Shown here in pieces: positions 52,834 to 62,883 of a DNA stretch of 64,000 bases. The stretch's first letter is position 1, and each line of letters begins with the position of its first letter. The translations under genes and the position numbers were made by a program. The notes beneath the pieces were generated by a model. The model worked only from the letters and a program-made list of their open reading frames with translations. It was not told where the DNA came from and made no database searches. The DNA is from an uncultured Methanobacterium sp. (GTDB taxonomy: Archaea > Methanobacteriota > Methanobacteria > Methanobacteriales > Methanobacteriaceae): positions 2,882,974 to 2,946,973 of the forward strand of contig NZ_OY762552.1 of assembly GCF_963666025.1 (NCBI RefSeq). The letters run 5' to 3'.

Positions 52834-55542
52834 TTATGAGATAATTTCATCCATGGAAATGAAGTTGGCACTGGTTAGTGAATCGTACTTATCCACATCA
52901 CAGGTAACCACCACCACTTGCATGTTACGAGCATTTTCCTCCAGTATCTCCAGGGCATGATGCATTCTCACCGGGTCTGTGTTAACCAGGGGGTCGTCCA
53001 GGACCACCAGCTGCTGTTCTTCACTGGAGAGTATGTTTCCCAGTGCCAATCTGAAAAGATACCAGACCTGCTCCTGAGTTCCGAAGGATAAAAGATCAAG
53101 GGATGCTTCTTCTCCCTGAGTATTAACTGATTCAGGTTTCATCCTCAAATCAAACTTCAAAGAGTATTTAGGGCCTAATAATCTTTCCATGTCTTCAGTT
53201 ACCCTAATTTCAAGTGGTTCTGCCAGTTTACTGATGGTGTTTTCCTGATAATGGGATGTGAGGTTGTGCAATAGTTTAATTGCTGCAACTTCTATTTCCA
53301 GTTCTTTTTCCTGAATCTTTAGTTGTGTTAGTTTCTCCTCAAGAACACTGGAATCAGTTGATTGAGCCATAAGCATGGAAAGCTCCCTTTCCATCCCAGC
53401 GCGATTAATTTCCTGTCTGCGGATTTCATCATCCAGTCTTTCAACTTTACTTTTCAATCCATCAAATGCCTTCCGTGGTCTAATTTCTTTTTCCTCCAAT
53501 TCGTCCTGGTAAACAGTTAAAACCCTTTCTTTTTGTTCAATTTTGAGGGAAATCTGATTTAATTTATATTCCCTTTCTTCAATTGATAATCCGTCATCAG
53601 TTAATATGCTCAGTCTATTTTCAATCTCTTCTTTGCGCTGATTATTACCATGAAGTTTAGTTTTTAATTCCACAATGATATCTGCAGTGCTTTTAATAGT
53701 TCCCCTATCATTTTCCAGGATTTCGTTAAGTTTCTGGCGGTCTTTTTGAAGCTGGTTCAAAACCCCCTCCATAAGGTTAATCTTAACTGATAACTCTTCC
53801 CTTACACGTATCTTGTCCTTACTTTCACATTCTTTGTAAGCAGATCCAGCTGGTATTTTATCCCAATTTGATTTAATCCTATTTTCAAGTGATTTAATCT
53901 CCTTTAGAAGTTCATCTTCACCTTTTTTACTCTTTTTGTTAAGCTGTGATTGTAACCATTCAATATCCTTTTTTAAAGATTCTTTCTGGTTCATCAAGCT
54001 CTTAAGCTGAGGTAAATCAGCCTGAGGGAAAGGGGCGATTAATTCCTGGTACTGGTTTTTGAAATTTTCCAGTCTTTCCTTCATTTCCTGCACATCCTGA
54101 CTGCCACTGGTGACCTCAATTACTCCTACACCATCAATTACTATTTTCAACGATTGATGAGCAGTCCAGGTAGCAGATTCACCATCCAGATAGAATGAAG
54201 CGTTTTCACGGTCCAGGAAAATGTTACCTGAAATCTTATTATGGGTGGTAGCTTTAATGTTCAGACCCATGGCATTGAGACTGGTTTGGGCATCGTGAAT
54301 GTCCTGAGACAATCCTTCAATTTTGGCAAATTCTTTATCATCCGGCACCAAAATGGGATCATATTTTTCTTTGGTGATTTTTAAATCATCTTTAATCTCA
54401 ATAATCTCATTTAACTGATTTTTTTTCTCATCTAAAGCTTGTTCATCCATTACTGCAGTGTGGGCGATCCCTACGATTCTTTTTTCTCCCATATGGGTGC
54501 TTAGCTGTTGATCTAAATTTCTGATGGCAGAGGTGTCGTCTTCCATTTTATGATTTAAGTTCTCTGATTCTGATTTTAAAGGGTCTAACTGGAGGTTTAT
54601 TTCATCACTGGACTTGATGATTTTATCAATCTCGGTTTGGCCTCGGATAATCTCATCTAAACGTTCCCGGGTTGTTAGGTATTCTGTTTCCAGTTCCTGT
54701 ACTTCCCTTTCCAGCTTTTCCCTGTTTCTTTGATGCTGGTATGCTTCATCTACCCCTTGAGCCAGTTGGGATTTTTCATTTTTTGCTGCTTCTAAACTGG
54801 ATTTGTTTTTTTCAAAGAGAATCTTATTATCCTCTAATGTCCTCATGAGTGTTTCTTTTTTCATTATATTGGCTTGGGATAGGCTCAGTTCATTTTTTAG
54901 TTTGATTATTTCCTCTTTTAAAGTTCCCAGCTGGCTCTTTTTTTTAAGTTCTTTCTTTTTGGGTGAGAAATTTTCCAGAAATCTGGAATTGATGTTTTTC
55001 AGAACATTTTTTTCCTCTTCCGATTCAATGGTAGCCCCTACCATTTTCTGCATGGAAGAACGGGTTTCATGGTTGAGTTCTTCCTGGATGATGGGAGTTC
55101 CCTGCACCATCCACAGTGTCTGTCCCAATCCCCAATATTCTGGTCTGGTGTCCCCTCTGGTGGGCATTTGACCACCCACCAGTTCTATGAGTTGTTTATC
55201 TGCCTTATCTCCTTCTGCGATTTGCATCCAGGAACCCTGATCCATTTTCTCCAGTAAACTCTTCCTATCCTGGAATCCCTTGGTGATACGGTATTTTTGA
55301 CCATTTTTGGTGAAGCTAATGTTACTTCGAGGATGAAGGGATGTGCCCCATGGTTTCAGGGATTTGATTTTTTGGGAGTTACTGGTGTGCTTGGAGTAGA
55401 ACGTGGTGATTACAGAATCAATCAAAGTGGTTTTTCCACTCTCATTAGGGCCGTATAAAATATTTAAACCTTCTTTAAGGTTGATTTGCACCGGTTTTCT
55501 GAATTTTTTCCAGTTCTCCAGCTGGATGGTATGTATGTTCAT
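52834..55542 (-). CDS. SMC/Rad50-like ATPase (YhaN-type), no zinc hook
   Basis: A 902-residue protein. Walker A is GPNESGKTTL (residues 31-40) and Walker B near the end is QLVVLDDPLVNTD. Long coiled coils fill both arms. In the middle (about 410-480) there is a beta-rich globular insert (NIFLDRENASFYLDGE) where Rad50 has its CxxC zinc hook; no CxxC is present anywhere. This layout is closer to bacterial YhaN/SbcC-like ATPases. It overlaps the nuclease gene by 4 bp (ATGA), so the two proteins are made together and probably form a DNA end-processing complex. Confidence 0.85.
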   Translation of the reverse strand: MNIHTIQLENWKKFRKPVQINLKEGLNILYGPNESGKTTLIDSVITTFYSKHTSNSQKIKSLKPWGTSLHPRSNISFTKNGQKYRITKGFQDRKSLLEKMDQGSWMQIAEGDKADKQLIELVGGQMPTRGDTRPEYWGLGQTLWMVQGTPIIQEELNHETRSSMQKMVGATIESEEEKNVLKNINSRFLENFSPKKKELKKKSQLGTLKEEIIKLKNELSLSQANIMKKETLMRTLEDNKILFEKNKSSLEAAKNEKSQLAQGVDEAYQHQRNREKLEREVQELETEYLTTRERLDEIIRGQTEIDKIIKSSDEINLQLDPLKSESENLNHKMEDDTSAIRNLDQQLSTHMGEKRIVGIAHTAVMDEQALDEKKNQLNEIIEIKDDLKITKEKYDPILVPDDKEFAKIEGLSQDIHDAQTSLNAMGLNIKATTHNKISGNIFLDRENASFYLDGESATWTAHQSLKIVIDGVGVIEVTSGSQDVQEMKERLENFKNQYQELIAPFPQADLPQLKSLMNQKESLKKDIEWLQSQLNKKSKKGEDELLKEIKSLENRIKSNWDKIPAGSAYKECESKDKIRVREELSVKINLMEGVLNQLQKDRQKLNEILENDRGTIKSTADIIVELKTKLHGNNQRKEEIENRLSILTDDGLSIEEREYKLNQISLKIEQKERVLTVYQDELEEKEIRPRKAFDGLKSKVERLDDEIRRQEINRAGMERELSMLMAQSTDSSVLEEKLTQLKIQEKELEIEVAAIKLLHNLTSHYQENTISKLAEPLEIRVTEDMERLLGPKYSLKFDLRMKPESVNTQGEEASLDLLSFGTQEQVWYLFRLALGNILSSEEQQLVVLDDPLVNTDPVRMHHALEILEENARNMQVVVVTCDVDKYDSLTSANFISMDEIIS

Positions 55543-56768
55543 GGTCTTGCCTCCCGGATCATCTGGTACATTATGAGAAATGCTCGGTTAATGATTTCAG
55601 GAGACAATCCCTCCAGAACATCTTTATCCCGGAGTTGACTGAATATTTCCCTGGTGCGTTCTGGATCCAGATCAGAATATTCCTGCATTTCTGGCTGAGT
55701 TTTCATCAAAGCCATCAATGCCTCGAAGGTCTGATTAACCACTGCCCCCTCAGGAAGAAGTGCTTTTAGTTCAAAAAGATTAGGTTTAAGATATAAATCA
55801 TCTTTTATTATATTTAGGTGCATGAATTTGTTCTGGAATTCGTGGGGAATGTTTTCCAGGTAGTTTATGGTGTCATGGTCAGTGACTCCACTGAGGTTAA
55901 AGGATAAAACCCTGTTCTGGGGGTCGGGTGTTTGCTGGATGTTAAGATGCAGGGTTTGGGCATCAGTTATGCTACTTATTTCCAGTTTATGTTTTTCCCA
56001 GAGGAGGGTACCTACATCCAGTTCCTGGATAACTGGTGCTGAATGTGGCTTTTCAATATCAACAATCACTGCTTTTCCACTGGTTTCTTCACCAAATTTA
56101 GTGGTTTCAGGGGTTCCAGGATACACAGTACGGCTGATACCTTCAGGGTCCTGGAAAGTACGGTATGAATGCCATTCTCCCAGTGCAAGATAGTCCAGAT
56201 CTGATAAATGGGTACGATTGGGGTTAATTGGGAAGTTGGGATCATCTATATACCCTTCAATTGCCAGGTTTCCATGGGCCAGGCCAATGGATATTTCATT
56301 TCGGGAATTATAATCTGGATCATCAGCCTTGATCCAGTCTGTAGGGTCATTCTTGGATTGTTTTTGGCTGACTGGAGAGGGGTAGATTGTAACATCATGG
56401 TAGGGTACGGAGAATGGTTCAGATTCCATAAAGATTGTTACGTTATTCAGGGTTTCCCAGACCGGATCCCAGTATAATGAGTCAAGGGTGAGAGGATCAT
56501 GGTTACCGGGAATTATATAAATAGGGACTGTGGTGCTTTGCAGTATTTTAGAAACAGTGTTTAGAAGCTGCTTATCCACGTTGTTATTATCGAACAGGTC
56601 TCCAGCAACCAGTATAAAATCAACATCTCCGGCATGGTCCAATATTTTCTGGACACTATCTATTCTTATTTGCCTTGCTTTTTCAGCTTTATCTTCTAAC
56701 TGGCTGTATTTCATCCCCAGGTGCCAGTCTGCAGTGTGTAAGAATTTCACCAATGTTATAACCCCCAT
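55539..56768 (-). CDS. SbcD/Mre11-like DNA exonuclease (YhaO-type)
   Basis: A 409-residue binuclear metallophosphoesterase nuclease. Motifs are LHTADWHLGM, LVAGDLFDNN, IPGNHDPLT, LAHGNL and ALGEWHSYR, in the Mre11/SbcD order. The C-terminal part (from about residue 260) is the capping and ATPase-binding region. Start is ATG 56768 or, more probably, TTG 56753 or GTG 56750 (VKFLHTADWHLG), with GGGGG just upstream. It is the first gene of the two-gene operon with the SMC-like ATPase. Confidence 0.87.
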   Translation of the reverse strand: MGVITLVKFLHTADWHLGMKYSQLEDKAEKARQIRIDSVQKILDHAGDVDFILVAGDLFDNNNVDKQLLNTVSKILQSTTVPIYIIPGNHDPLTLDSLYWDPVWETLNNVTIFMESEPFSVPYHDVTIYPSPVSQKQSKNDPTDWIKADDPDYNSRNEISIGLAHGNLAIEGYIDDPNFPINPNRTHLSDLDYLALGEWHSYRTFQDPEGISRTVYPGTPETTKFGEETSGKAVIVDIEKPHSAPVIQELDVGTLLWEKHKLEISSITDAQTLHLNIQQTPDPQNRVLSFNLSGVTDHDTINYLENIPHEFQNKFMHLNIIKDDLYLKPNLFELKALLPEGAVVNQTFEALMALMKTQPEMQEYSDLDPERTREIFSQLRDKDVLEGLSPEIINRAFLIMYQMIREARP

Positions 56769-56791
56769 TAATCATTTGGATAATTATCAAT

Positions 56792-56805
56792 CGTTATTAT
56801 TAACG
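56792..56805. promoter_or_regulatory. Palindrome CGTTA-N4-TAACG upstream of the nuclease operon
   Basis: CGTTATTATTAACG is a 5-bp inverted repeat with 4-bp spacer about 25-50 nt upstream of the possible start codons. A related string, CGTTGTTATTATTAAT, follows 60 bp further out near 56861. Possible operator; weak evidence. Confidence 0.35.
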
Positions 56806-57258
56806 TTTAGGTACAATTATACACGAAATTCTAAATATTTATATGTTAAATTTTATTATACGTTGTTATTATTAATATAATTTATTAAAAGTAATACAAG
56901 TCATTTTAAATCAAATTTTTATTTCAATTGAATTCCCTATATCTTTATTGTTAGATCAATATAACAGTAATATATTAATCCGGATAAATTAAAATTTGGA
57001 GGTTTTTTAATGATTATTTACATGCAATAAAATCAGATAATTACTTGAAAATTCAATGAATTGATATTATGGAAGTTTTTTCATGATCAATACCCACCTA
57101 TAAATATCATCCTATAATTGTGGGATATTTCTGAATGAACAAAATAATCCTATTTATATTCTATTTTTAACAGATAAAAAATGTAATTTAGTTAGATCTT
57201 ATTCAATAGGCTCTTATTTAATCAAAAAAATATCTTTAAAATTCCTAGACTTAAAATA
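56806..57258. other. AT-rich intergenic region with divergent promoters
   Basis: About 450 bp between the nuclease operon (minus) and the FUSC gene (plus). Very AT-rich, with TATA-like TTTATATG near 56839. No open frame or RNA gene recognised. Confidence 0.4.
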
Positions 57259-57276
57259 TTGAAATTCGGTGACAGG

Positions 57277-59292
57277 ATGGAAAAGAAAACTTTCATAAGT
57301 CGGTGGAAACTCCCTTCAAAACCCACTGGCCCCATAGAGTGGGGAAAAGCTATAAAATCAATTTTACTAATTTTTCTGGCGGTTATAATAGCTCAATTAA
57401 CGGGATTAGGGGATGGAATTAAGTTAATAATGCTTATTACCCTCAATGCCACTATAATGATTGACCTACCTTTACCTTTCCGTAAAATCATACAGGTGAC
57501 ACTACTGGGATTCTTTTTAACACTTCTAGCCTTCATATGTTCTTTTTTATCACTTTCAAGCCTGCCAGTTTTCCTTTTATTCACGATAATCATGGCATTT
57601 TTTTCATCCTCCCTGTTTATATTCAGTGAAACCGCAGGTTCACTGGGCTTTTTAATATTCATTAATTACATATTCTCGGTCATATTCATTAACCAGACAG
57701 TGAATATCCGTGAATGGCTGCTGTACATAATCTTGTCATTCCTTGTAGCCAGCATCCTCCTCATTCCTAGGGCACTGGGAAGAAAAACCGACATATTAAG
57801 GATGATTGCTACAACCTTCTTACCCGAAACTTCTATTGAAAAGGTCTTATCAACCAGGCAGGCCCTGTCTGGATTACTGCTTGAAGAGAGGAATTACTAT
57901 CTTTTAAAGATTGGAACATATCTAACCAGATACCGAACATACAGTAAACTTATCATATCCACCATGGAATGCCAATCACAGGAACTATACCATGGATTCA
58001 TGGATTCTGTGGATAAAGCCAGTATAAAAATCGCATCCCACCTTACTGGTACTCCAGATCAGGTTGATTTAACACTTGTTCATCATGAACTTGAAAAAAT
58101 AGAGAAAGGATCTGAATATAAGAATAAATCTAATGAATTTAAGAATAAATCAAAAAATACTTCTGGTTTTGAGGGAACTAACCCTACAAACTTATTGATT
58201 AAGCTCAGATTTTTACTGGAACGGGCTAATGAATTGTTACTAGAAGAATACCCTTCGGTAACTAAAAGATCATTTTCCTCACCACGCAACAGGCTCAGTG
58301 AGGTGATTGCTGCAAACTTTAATCTGAACAATATGTACATTCACCATGTGCTGCGGTTTTCATTAGCCCTCACCCTGGGACTCCTGGCAGTTTACCTATC
58401 CCCCTACCATGATAGGGATTTTATCTGGATTACCATGGGTATTTTGATTATAATGAAACCGGATGTAACCAGCACCATTAACAACTTCATATCCCGTGGG
58501 TTATTCAATTTCCTGGCAATTATACTGGTATTAATCATGGGATTACTTTTCCCACATGATATTCTCCTCCTGTTGGGGTTCTTGATGCTGTTTTTCTTCA
58601 GAGCATTTTTCCCAAATTATATGGGACTATCACTCATGGCCATCACTGTTTTTGTGGTCTTAACCTGGCCCACTGGGCCCCTGTGGGGAAATGCCATAGC
58701 CAGAATCATTGACATAACCCTCGGTGGAATTATTGCATTTTGCTGTGCTTACCTGATTTGGCCCGGTAAGCAAGCTGTGAACATCCCGAAACAGATCGCC
58801 CGGAACATCCGAGCCAACTGTGAATATGCAGAAAATATATTCAGGGAAAGTATTAACGGTGATAATGATGGAATAACCCCTAAAAGTTATAGAAAATATT
58901 TACTTGAGGAAAAAAACCTGGAATCATCCCTGAGGAAAGTTGAAGATACCTTTCAGGATGTGGGAGAAGATATATCCCTATTTAGGGAACTGGGTGTCAT
59001 AAACCGTAAGTTATCCTCTGATCTAACCGAAGCCAAATCATTACTTGAGTCTGGAGAATCGATTAAAGATATCACACGATACTCAGAACAGTTAACCAGT
59101 GCCATGCGAGAAATAGCTTTATCTGTTGAGAAAAATGTTATCCTACCCCCGGTTACAATCGACAGGATTCCAGATAAGGGGGATATTTTAGAAGAAACAA
59201 TTGAAAACTATTTGAACATGATAATAAATGATGTTCATTACCTTCAGTTAGATGTGGAATTAGCCTTGCGTTTGGGAGCATTTAAAAAGTAG
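57277..59292 (+). CDS. FUSC-family transporter (aromatic acid/fusaric acid exporter type)
   Basis: A 671-residue membrane protein with two half-repeats of about six helices each (residues about 20-170 and 355-495) plus soluble helical regions after each, the FUSC/YccS layout. The second half holds RDFIWITMGILIIMKPDVTS and FPNYMGLSLMAITVFVVLTW, close to the FUSC_2 signature. TTG 57259 is in frame, but GGTGA (57268-57272) serves ATG 57277. A near-duplicate EYKNKSNEFKNKSK lies in the linker between halves. TetR gene follows, probably its regulator. Confidence 0.82.
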   Translation: MEKKTFISRWKLPSKPTGPIEWGKAIKSILLIFLAVIIAQLTGLGDGIKLIMLITLNATIMIDLPLPFRKIIQVTLLGFFLTLLAFICSFLSLSSLPVFLLFTIIMAFFSSSLFIFSETAGSLGFLIFINYIFSVIFINQTVNIREWLLYIILSFLVASILLIPRALGRKTDILRMIATTFLPETSIEKVLSTRQALSGLLLEERNYYLLKIGTYLTRYRTYSKLIISTMECQSQELYHGFMDSVDKASIKIASHLTGTPDQVDLTLVHHELEKIEKGSEYKNKSNEFKNKSKNTSGFEGTNPTNLLIKLRFLLERANELLLEEYPSVTKRSFSSPRNRLSEVIAANFNLNNMYIHHVLRFSLALTLGLLAVYLSPYHDRDFIWITMGILIIMKPDVTSTINNFISRGLFNFLAIILVLIMGLLFPHDILLLLGFLMLFFFRAFFPNYMGLSLMAITVFVVLTWPTGPLWGNAIARIIDITLGGIIAFCCAYLIWPGKQAVNIPKQIARNIRANCEYAENIFRESINGDNDGITPKSYRKYLLEEKNLESSLRKVEDTFQDVGEDISLFRELGVINRKLSSDLTEAKSLLESGESIKDITRYSEQLTSAMREIALSVEKNVILPPVTIDRIPDKGDILEETIENYLNMIINDVHYLQLDVELALRLGAFKK

Positions 59293-59554
59293 AGTAACCT
59301 GATTTAGTAGGGTGATTATTGTATAGCGGATCCTAGAGTCTTTAGAATTGTAATTTAAGGTAATAAATGTTTTGCTATAATATATGTCCTATTATTTGGA
59401 GAATTTTCGAAACACGGCCCAATATCTTTTTAATGTATTCATTATTTAAATCCAATGCAAATTTTGATTTTGTTTTTATTAAAATTGTGTATTTGAATGA
59501 AAAAAAGACTTTGCTTAAGTTAATTTTTTAATAGAGCAATTCTAATTATATAAT

Positions 59555-60115
59555 ATGGTTGATAGTAAGGTTGATAAAACTAAACAAAAGATTTTAGATG
59601 CAGCTTTAAAATTGTTTAGTGAAAAGGGATATGCTGGTGCTACTACTAAAATCATAGCAGCCAATGCAGGTTTTACTGAGATGACATTATATACCAAGTT
59701 TAAAACTAAACAGAATCTTTTTGATCAAGTTATGATATGTGGCATGAAAAAATTGAATGAAGATGCATCTTCCATTTTATTAGTTGATAAGGAATTTGAA
59801 AGCCCTGTGGACTTTTTAGATAGTTACGTTAGAAATTTGGAAAAGTTTGTATGGAATAACTTTGAATTCTTCAAATTAGGGTTCAATCAGGAGAGAAAAA
59901 TATCTGAAAAGTTTCTGATGGAAGGGTCGTATGATTTTAGTAAATATATTGAAAAAAATCTTCCCAATCAGAAAATAGATTATATGGCATTCACACTTAA
60001 CATATTCTCATTCGTGTATATGTACGATCTCGGTAAGTATCATGGTCGTCAGGATACAAGCATTGAAGTTGTTTTAGATAAATTTATCTATAATCTTTCA
60101 CTGTCACTCAAATAA
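59555..60115 (+). CDS. TetR/AcrR-family transcriptional regulator
   Basis: A 186-residue repressor. The N-terminal HTH is KQKILDAALKLFSEKGYAGA then IAANAGFTEMTLYTKFKTKQ. The C-terminal ligand domain is helical and unassigned. No ribosome site is seen before the ATG, which follows a TATA-like TAATTATATAAT by few bases, so translation may be leaderless or the start may differ. It lies 260 bp after the FUSC gene and may control it; palindromic sites were not resolved. Confidence 0.85.
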   Translation: MVDSKVDKTKQKILDAALKLFSEKGYAGATTKIIAANAGFTEMTLYTKFKTKQNLFDQVMICGMKKLNEDASSILLVDKEFESPVDFLDSYVRNLEKFVWNNFEFFKLGFNQERKISEKFLMEGSYDFSKYIEKNLPNQKIDYMAFTLNIFSFVYMYDLGKYHGRQDTSIEVVLDKFIYNLSLSLK

Positions 60116-60365
60116 TTCGTGGAATAATCCTTAAATCTGTAAATATCAGGTTTTTTTAAATTTAACATGTTTAAACTAACTCTTTCCTATAATTATCATT
60201 GCTAAAATCCTATTTTTTTCTTTATTATAATTATCTTTATATTAGATGATAGCTTAATATCTTTTATTATAGTCTCTTATAAGGTACTATAATTTAAATT
60301 TTGTACATAATAAAGTAAAATAACTGTCAAATTTGTAGATAAAAATTGTAAAGGGAGGTGAAAAC

Positions 60366-62657
60366 ATAAAAAAACAAAATTTTCTGCTTATATTCATAGC
60401 ACTACTTTTAGCCATTATTTTATCAGGCACAGTTTCTGCTGCAGATGGAGATATAATATACGTTAATGGTTCATCAGGACTGGATACCAACAATGGTTTC
60501 ACTCCAAACACAGCTAAATTAACCATTAAAAACGCAACAGGAACAGTAAATCCCAACGGAATAGTAAACATCACCGATGGCATCTACACCGGCCCCGATA
60601 ACAGTGGTATAACCATTGATAAAAACATGACCATTAATGGTGAAAGCCAGACAGGTACAATAATTGACGCTGAAAAACAAAACAGAATTTTCACAATCCT
60701 CAGTGGTATAACTTTTACCCTACAAAACATAACACTCACCAACGGAACATCCGTGGATGGTGGAGCCATCCTCAACTATGGAACATTAACCATAAACCAA
60801 AGCACACTCACACAAAACACCGCAACCTCTGGTGGAGCCATCTACAATGATAATGGAACATTAACCATAAACCAAACCACTCTCACACAAAACACCGCCA
60901 CTACTGGTGGGGCCATTTACAACGACGATGGAACATCTGAGATTCATTTCAGCAGGATTATCGGGAACAACAATATTGACGTGTATCGCAACGGGGGAAC
61001 TGTTAATGCAACTCTGAATTGGTGGGGTTCCAACTTCTTGGGAACTTATCCTATCTCCGAGAACAGAGCAAATAGTGATGTGATTATTGATCCATGGGTA
61101 ATCTTAACTGTAAACGCAACTCCCAACAACATAAAAAACGGGGAAACATCAACAATCACTGCGGATTTCAACCATATCAACGGCGGTGCTCTTTTAACTG
61201 GTGGTAATATACCTGACGGGAATATAAAACTGGATGTGCCATGGGGAAGCTTCACTAACTCAGGAATCAGTCATTCATTAACAGGAAATACTGCAGCAGG
61301 TATTATGTCTGGTACATTTTATGCTATTGAAGGATCAATAAATCCATTGTACAATCCGGTTGAAGTTACTGCAACTGCAGATGAATACACTACCACTAAC
61401 GCAGAATCCGAATATATTTACATTAACCCAGTAGCTTACCTCAACATTACCAAGACTGCCAATGTGACCAATGCCAATGTAGGGGACATAATACAGTACA
61501 ACATCACCATAACCAACAACGGACCAGATAATGCAACTGTTATTCAGTTAGAAGACTTTTTACCAGTTGGAACTGAATTTGTTAGTGCATCCCCAGCGCC
61601 TGACATCACATCTTCATCCTTGATAACATGGACTAACGTTTTGGCTGCATTAGGTATTCCTGAATTAACTCCAGGCACAAGCGTGTCGATTTTAGTTAAC
61701 CTGCTCGTCCTGCCTTCAGCATCAGGCACTACCTTGACTAACCAAGTAAACATCACATCTAACCTATACCCTTACTTCAACGAAACTACAGTTAATGTGA
61801 ACGTTAATCAAGCCTTCATGGAGTTGAACAAGACGGTTAACAACACCAGGCCCAACGTTGGTGAAACAGTACTTTATACCATTGTAGCTAAAAACAACGG
61901 ACCCCATACTGCAAATAATCTAATTGTAACAGACACTCTACCAACTGGTTTGGACTTTGTCAGTTGCACTGGCGGCGGTGTTTGGGACCCAGTTTCCCGT
62001 ACTGTTACTTGGCCATCGGCAGTTGTGTTAAATGGTACCAACGTGACTTACTTCCTCACTGCACTGGTTAATTCAACCAGTTTAGCTGGTACCAACGTCA
62101 CCAACATGGTAAATGAAACCCACACCGAATATCCAAATAATTCAACAACAAACTATACCATCTACGTACCTAAAGCAGACCTTTACATCCAGATAACCAG
62201 TAACAACAACAACCCCACAGTAGGTGAAACATTCACCCTCAGATACAAACTGGGAAACTATGGACCAGATGATGCACTAAACGTTACCATAACCATCCCC
62301 ATACCAGACGGATTTGTCATATCCAAAATCGAAGGAGATGGAAACTGGACTATCGTGGGAAACAACATAATCTGGACCATGAACAACGTAACAGTAGGAG
62401 ACCCTGATCTGTACGTCTCTGGATGGGCAAGATGGGCAGGTAATTTCTTGTTTGGAGCGTCAATCCTTTCAGATACCTTCAGTTCCAACACCATGGGCGT
62501 TAGTTCACTAAGCCTAACCACACAACCTCAAGTAAACGCTGTAAGCGAAACCAGCAAAACCATTGGAATGCAAAACACAGGAACACCCATCGCAGGAATA
62601 GTCTTAGCTATCTTAATGGTACTCGGCGGATTTATTGGAACCCGTAAAAAACAATAA
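60366..62657 (+). CDS. DUF11 adhesin-like surface protein, ATA start
   Basis: A 763-residue protein when started at ATA 60366. Signal peptide KKQNFLLIFIALLLAIILSG ending TVSA; beta-helix region with GGAIYNDNGTLTINQTTLTQ-type repeats (about 130-195); a Big-like domain (about 240-355); three DUF11 domains from about residues 358 (YLNITKTANVTNANVGD), 483 and 604; and a C-terminal membrane anchor (IAGIVLAILMVLGGFIGTRK). No ATG/GTG/TTG lies between the upstream stop (60336) and ATG 60627, which would lose 87 residues. GGAGG (60354-60358) is 7 nt from ATA. Likely cell-surface adhesin or matrix protein. Confidence 0.85.
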   Translation: MKKQNFLLIFIALLLAIILSGTVSAADGDIIYVNGSSGLDTNNGFTPNTAKLTIKNATGTVNPNGIVNITDGIYTGPDNSGITIDKNMTINGESQTGTIIDAEKQNRIFTILSGITFTLQNITLTNGTSVDGGAILNYGTLTINQSTLTQNTATSGGAIYNDNGTLTINQTTLTQNTATTGGAIYNDDGTSEIHFSRIIGNNNIDVYRNGGTVNATLNWWGSNFLGTYPISENRANSDVIIDPWVILTVNATPNNIKNGETSTITADFNHINGGALLTGGNIPDGNIKLDVPWGSFTNSGISHSLTGNTAAGIMSGTFYAIEGSINPLYNPVEVTATADEYTTTNAESEYIYINPVAYLNITKTANVTNANVGDIIQYNITITNNGPDNATVIQLEDFLPVGTEFVSASPAPDITSSSLITWTNVLAALGIPELTPGTSVSILVNLLVLPSASGTTLTNQVNITSNLYPYFNETTVNVNVNQAFMELNKTVNNTRPNVGETVLYTIVAKNNGPHTANNLIVTDTLPTGLDFVSCTGGGVWDPVSRTVTWPSAVVLNGTNVTYFLTALVNSTSLAGTNVTNMVNETHTEYPNNSTTNYTIYVPKADLYIQITSNNNNPTVGETFTLRYKLGNYGPDDALNVTITIPIPDGFVISKIEGDGNWTIVGNNIIWTMNNVTVGDPDLYVSGWARWAGNFLFGASILSDTFSSNTMGVSSLSLTTQPQVNAVSETSKTIGMQNTGTPIAGIVLAILMVLGGFIGTRKKQ

Positions 62658-62691
62658 AAGGGAATCTATTCCCTTTTCCTACCTTTTTTTT
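62656..62691 (+). terminator. Hairpin terminator after DUF11 protein
   Basis: AAAAGGGAA pairs with TTCCCTTTT (62656-62677, 4-nt loop), followed by a run of eight T at 62684-62691. It overlaps the stop codon and lies directly after the gene. Confidence 0.8.
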
Positions 62692-62883
62692 ATTTTTAAA
62701 ATTTCAATACCTAAAAACCTTTGACTTATGAAAAGTGTCTATATACAAGACCTTTATTTAAAAAAGGTTATCTTAAAAATTATGGTGAATTCATTATCAT
62801 GACTTTCAAAGATTATTATAATTCAAAATAATTGATTTACCCCTAGAATATGGCACAAACTGATAAAAAATTATAAAAAAAGT

